Source: Antarcticirhabdus aurantiaca
GTDB taxonomy: Bacteria > Pseudomonadota > Alphaproteobacteria > Rhizobiales > Rhizobiaceae
Direction: 5' to 3'
Length of the DNA stretch: 64,000 nucleotides
Assembly: GCF_009765365.1 (NCBI RefSeq)
Contig: NZ_VTOM01000002.1
Coordinates: forward strand, 248,001 to 312,000
Under the pieces are notes generated by a model. The model saw only the letters and a program-made list of their open reading frames with translations. It did no database searches and was not told the origin of the DNA. Every line of letters begins with the position of its first letter. Position 1 is the first letter of the stretch. This document shows positions 24,822 through 33,500 of the stretch, in pieces. The position numbers and the translations under genes were made by a program.

Positions 24822-27137
24822 TCAGGCGAGCGGGGCTTCCTCCGGCTCGTCGCTCTCGGTCTCCGTCTCGTCCACCTCGTCGGAGAAGCGCACGCGCTCG
24901 ATGGCGGCTTCCGCGAAGGCTTCCGCGACGTGGGCGAAGGCGCGGCTCGCGGCCTCCGAGGTCGGATGGCCTTCCTCGGGCTCCAAGAGGAAGACGAGGA
25001 AGGAGCGGCCGGTCGCCATGTAGTCCGTGTTGAACTCGAAGGGCACGAGTTCGTCGCGGTCCGGCAGGTTGGTGTCGACGATGCAGCGCCAGCGAAGGCC
25101 GCCCGCGACGTCCGGCAGCTTGAAGTTCACCACGTCGTGGTGGGCGTTCATGACGATGAGCATGGTCGCGTCCGTGCCGGGGCGGCGGACGCCTTCCGAC
25201 TGGGCGCGGCCGTCGAGAAGGACGCCGAAGCAGCGCGCGCCGGTGTCGGTCCACTCGGCATCGCCCATCTCGCCGCCCGAGGGCGACATCCAGGCGACGT
25301 CCTTGACGCCCAGCTCCTCGTCGAAGGTGCCGTGCAGGAAGCGGCCGCGCCGGAGCATCGGCAGCGACTGACGCAGCATGATCAGCTTCTGGACGAACTC
25401 GGCGAGGCCGCGGCCTTCTTCCGTGACGTTCCAGTCGATCCAGCCGATCTCGTTGTCCTGCGCATAGGCGTTGTTGTTGCCGTTCTGCGTGCGGGCGAAC
25501 TCGTCGCCCGCCAGGATCATCGGCGTGCCGCGCGAGAAGAGCAGCGTCGAGAAGAAGTTGCGCAGCTGACGGAAGCGCACCTCGGTGATGCCCTCGTCCT
25601 CCGTCGGCCCTTCGACGCCGTAATTGTAGGACAGGTTGTGGCTGTGGCCGTCGCGGTTGTCCTCGCCGTTGGCCTCGTTGTGCTTGTCGTTGTAGCAGAC
25701 GAGGTCGTGCAGCGTGAAACCGTCATGGGCGGTGATGAAGTTGACGCTCGCCCAGGGGCGACGGCCGCGCTTGTCGAAGAGGTCGGCCGAGGCCGAGATC
25801 TTGCCCGCGACCGCCGGGACCTTGCCCTCGTCGCCCTTCCAGAAGGCGCGCACCGTGTCGCGATAACCGTCGTTCCACTCGGCCCAGCCCGGCGGAAAGC
25901 GGCCGACCTGGTAGCCGCCGGGGCCGCAGTCCCAGGGTTCGGCGACCATCTTCACTTCGGTCAGCAGCGGGTCCTGCATGCAGGCATGGAGGAAGCTCGA
26001 CTCCTCCGAGAAGCCGGTCGGCTCGCGGGCGAGAATGGTGGCGAGGTCGAAGCGGAAGCCGTCGACGCGCATCTCGCCGGCCCAGTAGCGAAGCGAGTCC
26101 GTCACCATCTGCATCACGCGGGGATGCGACGTGTTGACGGTGTTTCCGGTGCCCGTGTCGTTGATGTAGTAGCGCTTCTGGTCCGGCAGCAGGCGGTAGT
26201 AGGCGCTGTTGTCGATGCCCTTGAAGGACAGCGTCGGCCCGAGCTCGTTGCCCTCCGCCGTGTGGTTGTAGACGACGTCGAGGATGACCTCGAGCCCGGC
26301 ATGGTGGAAGGTCGCGACGAGCTCCTTGAACTCGTTGACGAAGGGCGTGGCGAGGTAGCGCGGATCGGGCGCGAAGAAGCCGAGCGTGTTGTAGCCCCAG
26401 TAGTTCCGCAGGCCCTTCTCGACGAGGTAGCTGTCGTCCACGAAGGAGTGGATCGGCAGGAGCTCGACGGAGGTGACGCCGAGGCTCTTGATGTAGTCGA
26501 CCACGTCGCGGTGCATGAGGCCCGCGAAGGTGCCGCGATCGCTCTTCGGCACGGTCGGATGGCGCTGGGTGAAGCCCTTGACGTGGGTTTCGTAGAAGAT
26601 CGTGCGCTCCCAGGGCACCTTCGGGCGCCGCTCGTCGCCCCAGGTGAAGGCCTGGTCGACGACCCGTGCCTTCGGCACGAAGGCGGCACTGTCGCGCTCG
26701 TCGAAGGACAGGTCCTTGTCGGCGTGGCCGATCGTGTAGCCGAAGAGCGCGTGATCCCACTGCACCGCGCCGACATGTTGCTTGGCGTAGGGGTCGATCA
26801 GGAGCTTGTTCGGGTTGAAGCGATGGCCGGCATCGGGCTCGTAGGGGCCGTGGACGCGGTAGCCGTAGACGAGGCCCGGGCGGGCGTCGGGCAGGTACCC
26901 GTGGAAGATCTCGTTGGTGTATTCCGGCAGCTCGATGCGCTCGAGCTCGGTCTTGCCCTCGCTGTCGAAGATGCAAAGCTCGACCTTGGTCGCCGTCGAC
27001 GAGAACAGGGCGAAGTTGACGCCGAGCCCGTCCCAGGTCGCGCCGCGCGGGAAGGGCCGTCCGCTCTCGATGCGCGCGCGCTTGAGCGCGGGCCGACCCG
27101 TGATCCGGGCGGCTTTGAAGTTGTTCTCGAATTTCAC
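24822..27137 (-). CDS. glgX: Glycogen debranching enzyme
   Basis: Hydrolyses alpha-1,6 branches of glycogen limit dextrin, 771 residues. N-terminal CBM48 region (PFPRGATWDGLGVNFALFSSTATKVELCIFD), then a GH13 barrel with VILDVVYNHTAEGNE (region I), VDGFRFDLATIL (nucleophile Asp), MVAEPWDCGPGGYQ (acid/base Glu) and VNFITAHDGFTLHDLV (third carboxylate). Typical GlgX proteins are 650-750 residues. Here the last about 60 residues form an acidic tail (DEVDETETESDEPEE). The start is GTG. No other glycogen gene lies in the window, which is unusual because glgX is often with glgA, glgB, glgC or treX genes. Confidence 0.95.
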   Translation of the reverse strand: MKFENNFKAARITGRPALKRARIESGRPFPRGATWDGLGVNFALFSSTATKVELCIFDSEGKTELERIELPEYTNEIFHGYLPDARPGLVYGYRVHGPYEPDAGHRFNPNKLLIDPYAKQHVGAVQWDHALFGYTIGHADKDLSFDERDSAAFVPKARVVDQAFTWGDERRPKVPWERTIFYETHVKGFTQRHPTVPKSDRGTFAGLMHRDVVDYIKSLGVTSVELLPIHSFVDDSYLVEKGLRNYWGYNTLGFFAPDPRYLATPFVNEFKELVATFHHAGLEVILDVVYNHTAEGNELGPTLSFKGIDNSAYYRLLPDQKRYYINDTGTGNTVNTSHPRVMQMVTDSLRYWAGEMRVDGFRFDLATILAREPTGFSEESSFLHACMQDPLLTEVKMVAEPWDCGPGGYQVGRFPPGWAEWNDGYRDTVRAFWKGDEGKVPAVAGKISASADLFDKRGRRPWASVNFITAHDGFTLHDLVCYNDKHNEANGEDNRDGHSHNLSYNYGVEGPTEDEGITEVRFRQLRNFFSTLLFSRGTPMILAGDEFARTQNGNNNAYAQDNEIGWIDWNVTEEGRGLAEFVQKLIMLRQSLPMLRRGRFLHGTFDEELGVKDVAWMSPSGGEMGDAEWTDTGARCFGVLLDGRAQSEGVRRPGTDATMLIVMNAHHDVVNFKLPDVAGGLRWRCIVDTNLPDRDELVPFEFNTDYMATGRSFLVFLLEPEEGHPTSEAASRAFAHVAEAFAEAAIERVRFSDEVDETETESDEPEEAPLA

Positions 27138-27248
27138 GGGCCTACCCCAGGTGCCGAAGGAATTGGACCGGAGGAAAGCGCGCGAGGCGGCGAGAAGTTC
27201 CTTGCGCCCTAGCGACTTGTTGCAGTGCGGCGCGCCGGAGGCCGCCGA

Positions 27249-27419
27249 TCAGCGAAACCGGGACAGGCCGCGGCCGAGGCGGGCCGGGCGCAGCTGCTCC
27301 ACGTCCTGGCGCGTCAGGCCGATGTCGTCGAGGAGAACGGCATCGAGCTGGTCGAGGGCGCGGAAGGTGGCGTGGGCCCGGCGGCGCCGGGCGGCGGCTC
27401 GAAGAGCGGTGCGGATCAT
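27249..27419 (-). CDS. DUF1127 domain small protein
   Basis: A 56-residue basic protein of the DUF1127 (YjiS-like) family: RRRRAHATFRALDQLDAVLLDDIGLTRQDVEQL matches the family's arginine-rich helix followed by LDDIGLSR-type motif. Some family members in alphaproteobacteria affect phosphate, RNA or carbon metabolism; no role can be given here. The ATG at MIRTALRAAARR was taken because GGGAG lies nine bases upstream; the open frame extends 32 low-complexity codons further. Confidence 0.8.
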   Translation of the reverse strand: MIRTALRAAARRRRAHATFRALDQLDAVLLDDIGLTRQDVEQLRPARLGRGLSRFR

Positions 27420-27570
27420 CGCGGGATCTCCCGGGAAAGGACCCGCAGGCGCGTCTCGCGCGAGCGGGTCCGTGGGTGGAGGAGCGAGGATCGTCCGGCC
27501 GCGTTGCAGGCGCATGTCGCGGACCGGGAACCGGGTTTCGGCTCCGTGTCCGCCGTGTTGCGAGGGAGTT

Positions 27571-27783
27571 TTAGGCTTCAGCAGTCAGCCGAGCCCGGCC
27601 CGCCGCGGTCAGCCCCCAGGTGATGCCGACCCGGGTGACGAGCCCCAGCTCGTCGAGCCGCTCCAGGTCGGCGCCCTCGGGGATCGTCCCGTGGCCGTCC
27701 TCGGCGAGGGCGCCGAGCGTCTTCCAGTCGATGTCGGTGAGTTCGGCTCCGGTCGGCCGGAGCTGCGTGTTCATGTCGTCCAT
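27571..27783 (-). CDS. Small hypothetical winged-helix-like protein
   Basis: A 70-residue protein I cannot assign to a named family. GAELTDIDWKTLGALAEDGHGTIPEGADLERLDELGLVTRVGITWGLTAAGRARLTAE reads like a minimal winged-helix: helix-turn-helix followed by a wing (GLVTRVGITWGLTAAGRARL is the pattern seen at the end of many MarR/PadR-like wings). Alternative ATGs lie three codons in (27774) and 24 codons upstream. It lies between two intergenic gaps near DUF1127 and may be a regulator or an accessory subunit. Confidence 0.6.
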   Translation of the reverse strand: MDDMNTQLRPTGAELTDIDWKTLGALAEDGHGTIPEGADLERLDELGLVTRVGITWGLTAAGRARLTAEA

Positions 27784-27967
27784 TCGGTTTCGTCCCGTCT
27801 TGATGTCTGGGACCTCCCGGGCGACGACATAGGGTCTCCTCCATCCGCCCGCCATGCCGGCCGGATCAGGATCGCGCGAGCCCTCGCGTGCTGCGGCGCG
27901 AAATTAGGTCAGCATTGTTGACTTATATGATGCCGCGTGCGAGGCCATCGCGAGGAGGAGCCTCCCC

Positions 27968-29203
27968 ATGAACCCGACCGACCTGTTCGCCACCCGCTCC
28001 AGCCGGATGCGGGCCTCCGAGATCCGCGAGCTCCTGAAGCTCCTGGACCAGCCCGACATCATCTCCTTTGCCGGCGGCATCCCGGACCCTGCCCTCTTTC
28101 CGAAGGCGGCTTTCGCCGAAGCATATGCCGAGATCCTTCAGGGGCCGGGCGCGGGCGCGGCGCTCCAGTATCAGGTGAGCGAGGGCTACCTGCCGCTCCG
28201 ACGCTGGCTGGCGGGCGAGATGGGCAAGCTCGGCGTGCCCTGCGACGCGGGGAACATCTTCATCACCTCCGGCTCGCAGCAGGGCCTCGACTATCTCGGC
28301 AAGCTGTTCCTGTCGCCGGGCGACACGGCGCTCGTCACCTGGCCGACCTATCTCGGCGCGCTCCAGGCCTTCAACGCCTACGAGCCGCGCTACGACCGGC
28401 TGAACCCCGACGGCGGCAACACGACGCCCGCGGCTTACGCCGACGCGGCCGCGGCGGCGGGCGGGCGCGTCAAGCTGTCCTATCTCGTGCCGGACTTCGC
28501 CAATCCCAGCGGCGCGACGCTCTCCAAGGCACAGCGCGAGGCGGTGCTCGACCTCTCGGCCGAGCTCGGCACCGTCGTCATCGAGGACGCGGCCTACCGG
28601 GCGCTGCGCTACGAGGGCGAGTCCGTGCCGCCGATCCTGGCGCTGGACTGCGCGCGTTCCGGCGGCATCGAGAACGCCCGCACGATCTACTGCGGCAGCT
28701 TCTCCAAGATCCTCGCGCCCGGCCTTCGCGTCGGCTGGATCTGCGCGCCGCGCGTCGTCGTCGACAAGCTCGTCCTGATGAAGCAGGCGGCCGACCTCCA
28801 CAGCCCCTCGATCAACCAGATCGCCATCGCCCACGTCGCCGAGCGCGCCTACGACGCGCAGGTCTCCATGCTGATCGAGAGCTATCGCGCCCGGCGCGAC
28901 GCGCTGCTCGGCGCGATGGAAGCCGCCATGCCGGCCGGGGTCGCCTGGAACCGCCCGGAAGGCGGCATGTTCGCCTGGGTCACGCTGCCGGAGGGGATCG
29001 ACGCCGCCGAGCTCCTCGCCCGCTCCGTGCGCGAGGCGCGCGTCGCCTTCGTGCCGGGCGCCGCCTTCCACGCCGACGGGTCGGGCCGCAACACGCTGCG
29101 CCTGTCCTTCACCCTTGCCGACGCGCGCGCCGTGAACGAGGGCGTGCCGCGCCTCGCCGCGCTGATCTCTAGCGTCCTCGACGCGCGGTCCGCGGCGGCC
29201 TGA
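27968..29203 (+). CDS. PLP-dependent aminotransferase (class I, 2-aminoadipate/aromatic type)
   Basis: Fold type I aminotransferase of 411 residues. Signature segments are IISFAGGIPDPALFP, the LQYQVSEGYLPLRRWLA substrate/PLP entry, ITSGSQQGLDYLGKLFLSPGD, the PDFANPSG aromatic-amino-acid-like motif and the PLP lysine motif GSFSKILAPGLRVGW. This pattern is typical of the LysN / 2-aminoadipate / MocR-derived subgroup (no DNA-binding domain here). The exact amino donor is unknown. A GAGGAGGAG ribosome site precedes the ATG. A second aminotransferase follows after 40 bp, so the two are probably cotranscribed. Confidence 0.9.
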   Translation: MNPTDLFATRSSRMRASEIRELLKLLDQPDIISFAGGIPDPALFPKAAFAEAYAEILQGPGAGAALQYQVSEGYLPLRRWLAGEMGKLGVPCDAGNIFITSGSQQGLDYLGKLFLSPGDTALVTWPTYLGALQAFNAYEPRYDRLNPDGGNTTPAAYADAAAAAGGRVKLSYLVPDFANPSGATLSKAQREAVLDLSAELGTVVIEDAAYRALRYEGESVPPILALDCARSGGIENARTIYCGSFSKILAPGLRVGWICAPRVVVDKLVLMKQAADLHSPSINQIAIAHVAERAYDAQVSMLIESYRARRDALLGAMEAAMPAGVAWNRPEGGMFAWVTLPEGIDAAELLARSVREARVAFVPGAAFHADGSGRNTLRLSFTLADARAVNEGVPRLAALISSVLDARSAAA

Positions 29204-29243
29204 CGGCGTTGCCTGCGTCGCGCATGCGAGAGGAGGGCATCCG

Positions 29244-30422
29244 ATGAGCCTTGCCAACCCGCTGGTTCGGGGTGTCGGCGCCCCGCCGGTCGCCCTCGGC
29301 GCGGCCTGGGGCGCCGCCTATGACGGGCGCGCCGGGCCGCTGATCGACTGCAGCCAGGCCGTTCCCGGCCATCCGCCGCCCGCCCTCCTCGCCGAGGCGC
29401 TGGGCCGGGCGGCCGAGGCGCCGGCCGTCGCGCGCTACGGGCCGATCCCCGGCGACCCCGCCTTCCGCGCCGCCTATGCCGCGCACGTCTCGGCCCGCTA
29501 CGGAACGGAGATCGCGCCCGAGCGCGTCGTCGTCACCGCCGGCTGCAACCAGGCCTTCGTCGCCGCGATCGTCGCGCTCGCCCGCGCCGGCGAGGCCGTG
29601 CTCCTGCCGACGCCCTGGTACTTCAACCACCAGATGACGCTCGCCATGCTCGGCATCGAGGCGCGCCCCCTGCCGACCCGCCCCGAGGACGGCTTCCTGG
29701 CGAGCCCCGAAGCCGTCGAGGCGGCGATCGACGACAGGGTCCGGGCGCTGGTGATCGTGTCGCCCAACAACCCGACCGGTGCGGTCTATCCGCCGGCGGC
29801 GATCGAACGGCTCTTCGCGATCTGCCGCGAGCGCAACATCGCGCTGATCCTCGACGAGACCTATCGCGACTTCCTCGATCCCGAAGCGGGGCCGCCGCAC
29901 CGCCTCTTCGGCATGGAGGGCGCGGACACCCACCTCCTCAGCCTTTATTCCTTCTCCAAGGCCTACGCGATCCCGGGCCACCGGCTCGGGGCGGTGGTGG
30001 CCGGGACGGGCATGGTGGGGGAGCTGGTCAAGGTGATCGACTGCGTCCAGATCTGCGCCCCGCGCGTGCCGCAGGCGGCGCTCGCGGCGGACGGGATGAT
30101 CGCGGCGCTCGCGCCGTTCCGCGACGAGACGGCCCGCGCCATCGCCGCGCGCGCCGCGCTCTTTCGCGACACGATCGCGGCGGTGCCGGGCTGGGATCTC
30201 CTCCAGATCGGCGCCTACTTCGCCTATCTGCGCCACCCCTTCCGCGGCGTGTCCTCGCGCATCGTGGCGGAGGCGCTGGCTGAGCGGATGGGCATCGTCG
30301 CCCTGCCCGGATCGTTCTTCGGACCGGCGGGCGAGGACTTCCTGCGCGTCGCCTTCGCCAATGTCGGCGACGCCGCGGTGGCCGAGATCGGCCGGCGCCT
30401 GTCGCGCTTCCGGCTGGACTGA
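29244..30422 (+). CDS. PLP-dependent aminotransferase (class I/II)
   Basis: A second fold type I aminotransferase of 392 residues and distinct from its neighbour. It has VVVTAGCNQAFVAAIVALARAGEAVLLPTPWYFNH, the SPNNPTGAVYPP loop, ILDETYRDF and the PLP lysine motif LYSFSKAYAIPGHRLG. Substrate not assigned. AGGAGG lies just upstream of its ATG. It follows the first aminotransferase closely and ends near the convergent Asp/Glu racemase gene, so the group may serve amino acid catabolism or D-amino acid turnover. Confidence 0.9.
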   Translation: MSLANPLVRGVGAPPVALGAAWGAAYDGRAGPLIDCSQAVPGHPPPALLAEALGRAAEAPAVARYGPIPGDPAFRAAYAAHVSARYGTEIAPERVVVTAGCNQAFVAAIVALARAGEAVLLPTPWYFNHQMTLAMLGIEARPLPTRPEDGFLASPEAVEAAIDDRVRALVIVSPNNPTGAVYPPAAIERLFAICRERNIALILDETYRDFLDPEAGPPHRLFGMEGADTHLLSLYSFSKAYAIPGHRLGAVVAGTGMVGELVKVIDCVQICAPRVPQAALAADGMIAALAPFRDETARAIAARAALFRDTIAAVPGWDLLQIGAYFAYLRHPFRGVSSRIVAEALAERMGIVALPGSFFGPAGEDFLRVAFANVGDAAVAEIGRRLSRFRLD

Positions 30423-30441
30423 AGGCGCCGGCTCTCGGCCC

Positions 30442-31164
30442 TCAGCCCGCGAGGGCGAGAGCCTCGGTGCCGAGCGACAGCTCCACCGCCGCGTCGGCGT
30501 GGAGGAGCGTCGAGTCGAAGACCGGCAGGCAGAGATCCGCCGGACCGACGAGGAGGCCGATCTCGGTGCAGCCGAGGATCACGCTGTCGGCGCCTTGCGC
30601 GCGGGCGGCCTGCGCGACGATCGCCCGGTAGCGCTCGCGCGACTTCGGACAGACGATCCCGCGGCACAGCTCGCCGAAGATGATGTCGTGGACGGCGGCG
30701 CGGTCGGCCTCGGCCTCCGGCACGACGGCGCGAATGCCGGTGCGCGCCGCGAGCCGGTCGCGCCAGAAGCCGTCCTCCATCGTGTAGCGGGTCGCCAGAA
30801 GCAGCGGGCGGCGCCGGCCGGCGGCGACCAGCGCCTCGCCCGTCACGTCGCAGATGTGGACGAGCGGCACCCGCACCGCGGCGCGGACCTCGTCGGCAAG
30901 GCGGTGCATGGTGTTGGTGCAGATCACGATCATCCGCGCGCCGGCGGCTTCGAGCTCGCGCGCGGCCGTGGCGAGGCGCCGCCCGGCCTCCGCCCAGTTG
31001 CCCGCCTTCTGCAGCTCGACGATGTCGTGGAAGTCGACCGAGCGCATGACGATGTCGGCCGAATGGAGGCCGCCGAGGCGCTCGCGCACCATCTCGTTGA
31101 TGCGCCTGTAATAGACCGCGGTGCTTTCCCAGCTCATCCCGCCGATCAGACCGATCCGCTCCAT
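30442..31164 (-). CDS. Aspartate/glutamate racemase-family protein
   Basis: A 240-residue cofactor-independent amino acid racemase. It begins with RIGLIGGMSWESTAVYYRRINE, and two catalytic cysteines are clear: CTNTMH (about 85) and GCTEIG (about 199). The arrangement matches the YgeA/RacX group, which has broad specificity, so aspartate is not certain. It is convergent with the two aminotransferases, which is compatible with D-amino acid metabolism. ATG start. It is separated from the upstream efe operon by an AT-richer stretch. Confidence 0.92.
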   Translation of the reverse strand: MERIGLIGGMSWESTAVYYRRINEMVRERLGGLHSADIVMRSVDFHDIVELQKAGNWAEAGRRLATAARELEAAGARMIVICTNTMHRLADEVRAAVRVPLVHICDVTGEALVAAGRRRPLLLATRYTMEDGFWRDRLAARTGIRAVVPEAEADRAAVHDIIFGELCRGIVCPKSRERYRAIVAQAARAQGADSVILGCTEIGLLVGPADLCLPVFDSTLLHADAAVELSLGTEALALAG

Positions 31165-31203
31165 CTCGCCCGCTCCCTCGTTTCCGGTGCGAGGCGGATG
31201 ATA

Positions 31204-31231
31204 GCGCGAACCGCCCGAAAGCGGTTCGCGT
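31204..31231 (-). terminator. Terminator-like hairpin after the efe operon
   Basis: A 10-bp stem (core gcgaaccgc / gcggttcgc) with the six-base loop ccgaaa lies about 110 bp beyond the stop of the last efe-operon gene. No clear T-run follows on the - strand, so it may be a stability or weak termination element. Confidence 0.4.
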
Positions 31232-31341
31232 TCTTTCGCGCGATATCAGCTATTTATAGATTCAGGTGCTCTTAGATCGCTCTGAAGTGGCATTCAATGC
31301 TATTTTCAACGATCTTATGAGGATATCGATCCCGGCAGCTC

Positions 31342-32166
31342 TCAGTCCAGGCCGAGCTTGCCGCGCAGGGTCGAGAGGTCCTCGGCCAGCGTGTTCACGT
31401 TGGCGGCCAGCACGCGGCGGTCGTCGTCGGTCAGGGCTTCGTAGAGCTTGAAGCCGTCGCCCTCGCGGTACTTGGCGAGGGTCTCGTCGACCGTGTCGAA
31501 GCTCGCATCCACCTTGGCGACGAAGGCGGCGTCGTCGGTCTGGATCAGCGGCCGGACGAGGTCGAAGATCTTGCGCGAGCCGTCGAAGTTCGCCTGGAAG
31601 TCCCAAAGGTCGGTGCGGCTGTAGCGGTTCTCCTCGCCGGAGATCTTGGTCGCCGCGACCTCCTCCATCAGCGCCGCCGCGCCTCCGACGACCTTTTCAG
31701 GCGGCAGGACGAGGTTCTCGATACGCGACTGGAGGTCGGTCACGTCCGCCATCAGCTTGTCGGCGACGGGGCCGAGGCCCTCGGCCGAGTTCTTCGAGAA
31801 CAGGCCGTACTCGATGCGGTGGAAGCCGATGAAGCCGGGATCCTCTTCCGCCTTCTCGTGATCGTCGGCGCGCGAGTCGATCGAGGCGTCGAGGTCGCTG
31901 AAGAGCTCGGCGATCGGCTCCACCGCCTCGTAGCTCATGCGCGTCGAGGGGAAGAGGTGCTTGGCCGTCTCGACGTCGCCCACCTTCACCGCGTCGGTGA
32001 AGGCCTTGGTGTCGGTGACGAGCTGGTCGAGCTTCTCGGACACGTAGATCTTGTAGTCCGCGACCGGCTGGACGATGTCGAGCGGCGACACGTTGGCCGA
32101 GGCGAGGCCGGGCGCGGCGGCGAGGAAGGCGAGCGCCGCGGCGCCGCGGAGGGTGAGCTTCGGCAT
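31342..32166 (-). CDS. Imelysin-type EfeM/EfeO-like iron-uptake lipocalin partner (no cupredoxin domain)
   Basis: Periplasmic protein of 274 residues with a Sec signal peptide (LRGAAALAFLAAAPGLASA, cleaved near Ala24). The mature part is an imelysin (M75) domain with the metal-binding motif GFHRIEYGLF (His116-x2-Glu119) and KLMADVTDL. Unlike its upstream paralogue it lacks a cupredoxin, like the EfeM-type proteins of Pseudomonas and related bacteria. It follows efeB by 41 bp and is the last gene of the efeU-efeO-efeB set. The predicted role is binding iron in the periplasm for the FTR1 permease. Confidence 0.88.
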   Translation of the reverse strand: MPKLTLRGAAALAFLAAAPGLASANVSPLDIVQPVADYKIYVSEKLDQLVTDTKAFTDAVKVGDVETAKHLFPSTRMSYEAVEPIAELFSDLDASIDSRADDHEKAEEDPGFIGFHRIEYGLFSKNSAEGLGPVADKLMADVTDLQSRIENLVLPPEKVVGGAAALMEEVAATKISGEENRYSRTDLWDFQANFDGSRKIFDLVRPLIQTDDAAFVAKVDASFDTVDETLAKYREGDGFKLYEALTDDDRRVLAANVNTLAEDLSTLRGKLGLD

Positions 32167-32207
32167 GGGATCGGACTCCGTGAACGAGGAAGGGGTGCGG
32201 GAGCGCT

Positions 32208-33500
32208 TCAGGCGGAGGCCGCCTCGAGAAGCGGGCGGCCGAGATAGTCGCCGGGCGCTTCGACGCCCGGCAGGGTGAAGAAGTAGCCGCCGCCGACGGG
32301 CTTGACGTATTCCTCCAGCGGCTCGCCATCGAGCCGCTTCTGGACGGCGATGAACGCGGCTTCGAGGTCGGCCTGGTAGGCGATGAAGAGGAGCCCCTGG
32401 TCGAGCTGGCCGTTCTTCGTGACGCCGTTGGAATAGTTGAAGGGCCGGCGCAGCATGAGGCTCGCCTCCGAGCCGGGCGTCCTCGGATTGGCGAGGCGGA
32501 TGTGGGCGTCGAAGGGCGTCAGGGCACCGTCCGGATCGGCGGCGTAGTCGGGCAGCTCGGCCTCGTCGGTTCCGGTCATCGGCGCGCCGCTGGCCTTCAG
32601 GCGGCCGATGATGCGCTCCTGCTCGCCGAGCGGGGTGCGGTCCCAGCGCTCGACGAAGTTGCGGATGATGCGCACCGCCTGATAGCTGCCGCCCGTCGTC
32701 CAGGCCGGTTCGCCGTTCTCGCCGCCGCGCGTCCAGACGACGCGCTCCATCAGGGGCTCGTCGCGCGAGTCCGGATTGGCCGAGCCGTCGCGGAAGCCGA
32801 GGAAGTTGCGCGCGCTTTCCGTGCGCCCGTCGGGGCGCGGCGCCAGGATCGGCACGGTTCCTTCCTGCTTCCAGCGGATCAGGAGGAGGTCCGGCGCCTG
32901 CTTGATGAGGTCGCGCAGCGCGTGGATCGTCGCGTCGGGCGTGTTGGCGCAGATCTGGACGCTGAGGTCGCCGTGGCAAAGGTCGGCGTCGAGCGCGTCG
33001 TTCGGGAACTTCGTCATGCGGCTGAGGCGCGCCGGCCTCAGCGGCGCGGCCCAGGGCCGGTTCTCGAAGAAGGAGGCGCCGAGCGAGAGCGTCATCGTCA
33101 GGCGGTCGGGCGGCACCACGGGACCGAGGATGCCGCTGTCGGGCGGCGGCAGCTTCGGGTCGAGCTCGGGCACCGGGCCGCCGACGGCGAGAAAGGCGAA
33201 GCGCTCGGTCAGGAGCCGGAACAAGCGCTCGACCTCCTCCGGTGTCCTGGCCAGCGTGTCGAAGCTCGCGATCATCCCGGCGGCCGGCCGGGGCGTCACG
33301 ATGCCGGCCTGACGGCGCCCGTAGAAGGGAACGGCAGCGTTGGCGTCGGCGCTTTCCGGCGCGTCGGCCGCCTCGTTGCCGGCAAGGCTCGCGGCGCCCG
33401 CCGGGCAGGCGGCCGCCGCCGCGGCTCCCAGGCCGAGCCCGAGAAGCAGCCGGCGCCGGTCGGTGACGAGGCCGTGGGCGGGGCAGCGCGGCGCGGTCAC
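32208..33500 (-). CDS. efeB: Dyp-type heme peroxidase EfeB
   Basis: Periplasmic deferrochelatase/peroxidase of 430 residues. The twin-arginine leader TDRRRLLLGLGLGAAAAAACPAGA predicts folded export by Tat with heme. GFRDG (in NFLGFRDGSANP) is the Dyp-peroxidase signature, and DAHIRLANPRT carries the proximal heme His. SGGGYFFTLPG is replaced here by VGGGYFFTLPG near the C-terminus, as in the family. The start is GTG and shares bases with the efeO stop (GTGA), so translation is coupled. It lies between efeO and the second imelysin gene. Confidence 0.93.
   Translation of the reverse strand: MTAPRCPAHGLVTDRRRLLLGLGLGAAAAAACPAGAASLAGNEAADAPESADANAAVPFYGRRQAGIVTPRPAAGMIASFDTLARTPEEVERLFRLLTERFAFLAVGGPVPELDPKLPPPDSGILGPVVPPDRLTMTLSLGASFFENRPWAAPLRPARLSRMTKFPNDALDADLCHGDLSVQICANTPDATIHALRDLIKQAPDLLLIRWKQEGTVPILAPRPDGRTESARNFLGFRDGSANPDSRDEPLMERVVWTRGGENGEPAWTTGGSYQAVRIIRNFVERWDRTPLGEQERIIGRLKASGAPMTGTDEAELPDYAADPDGALTPFDAHIRLANPRTPGSEASLMLRRPFNYSNGVTKNGQLDQGLLFIAYQADLEAAFIAVQKRLDGEPLEEYVKPVGGGYFFTLPGVEAPGDYLGRPLLEAASA

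Noticed and set aside
27901-27935. tgttgacttatatgatg ahead of the first aminotransferase as a promoter
   Set aside because: TTGAC and TATAT are nearly adjacent with no proper -35/-10 spacing; it may still be an operator but I cannot support it.
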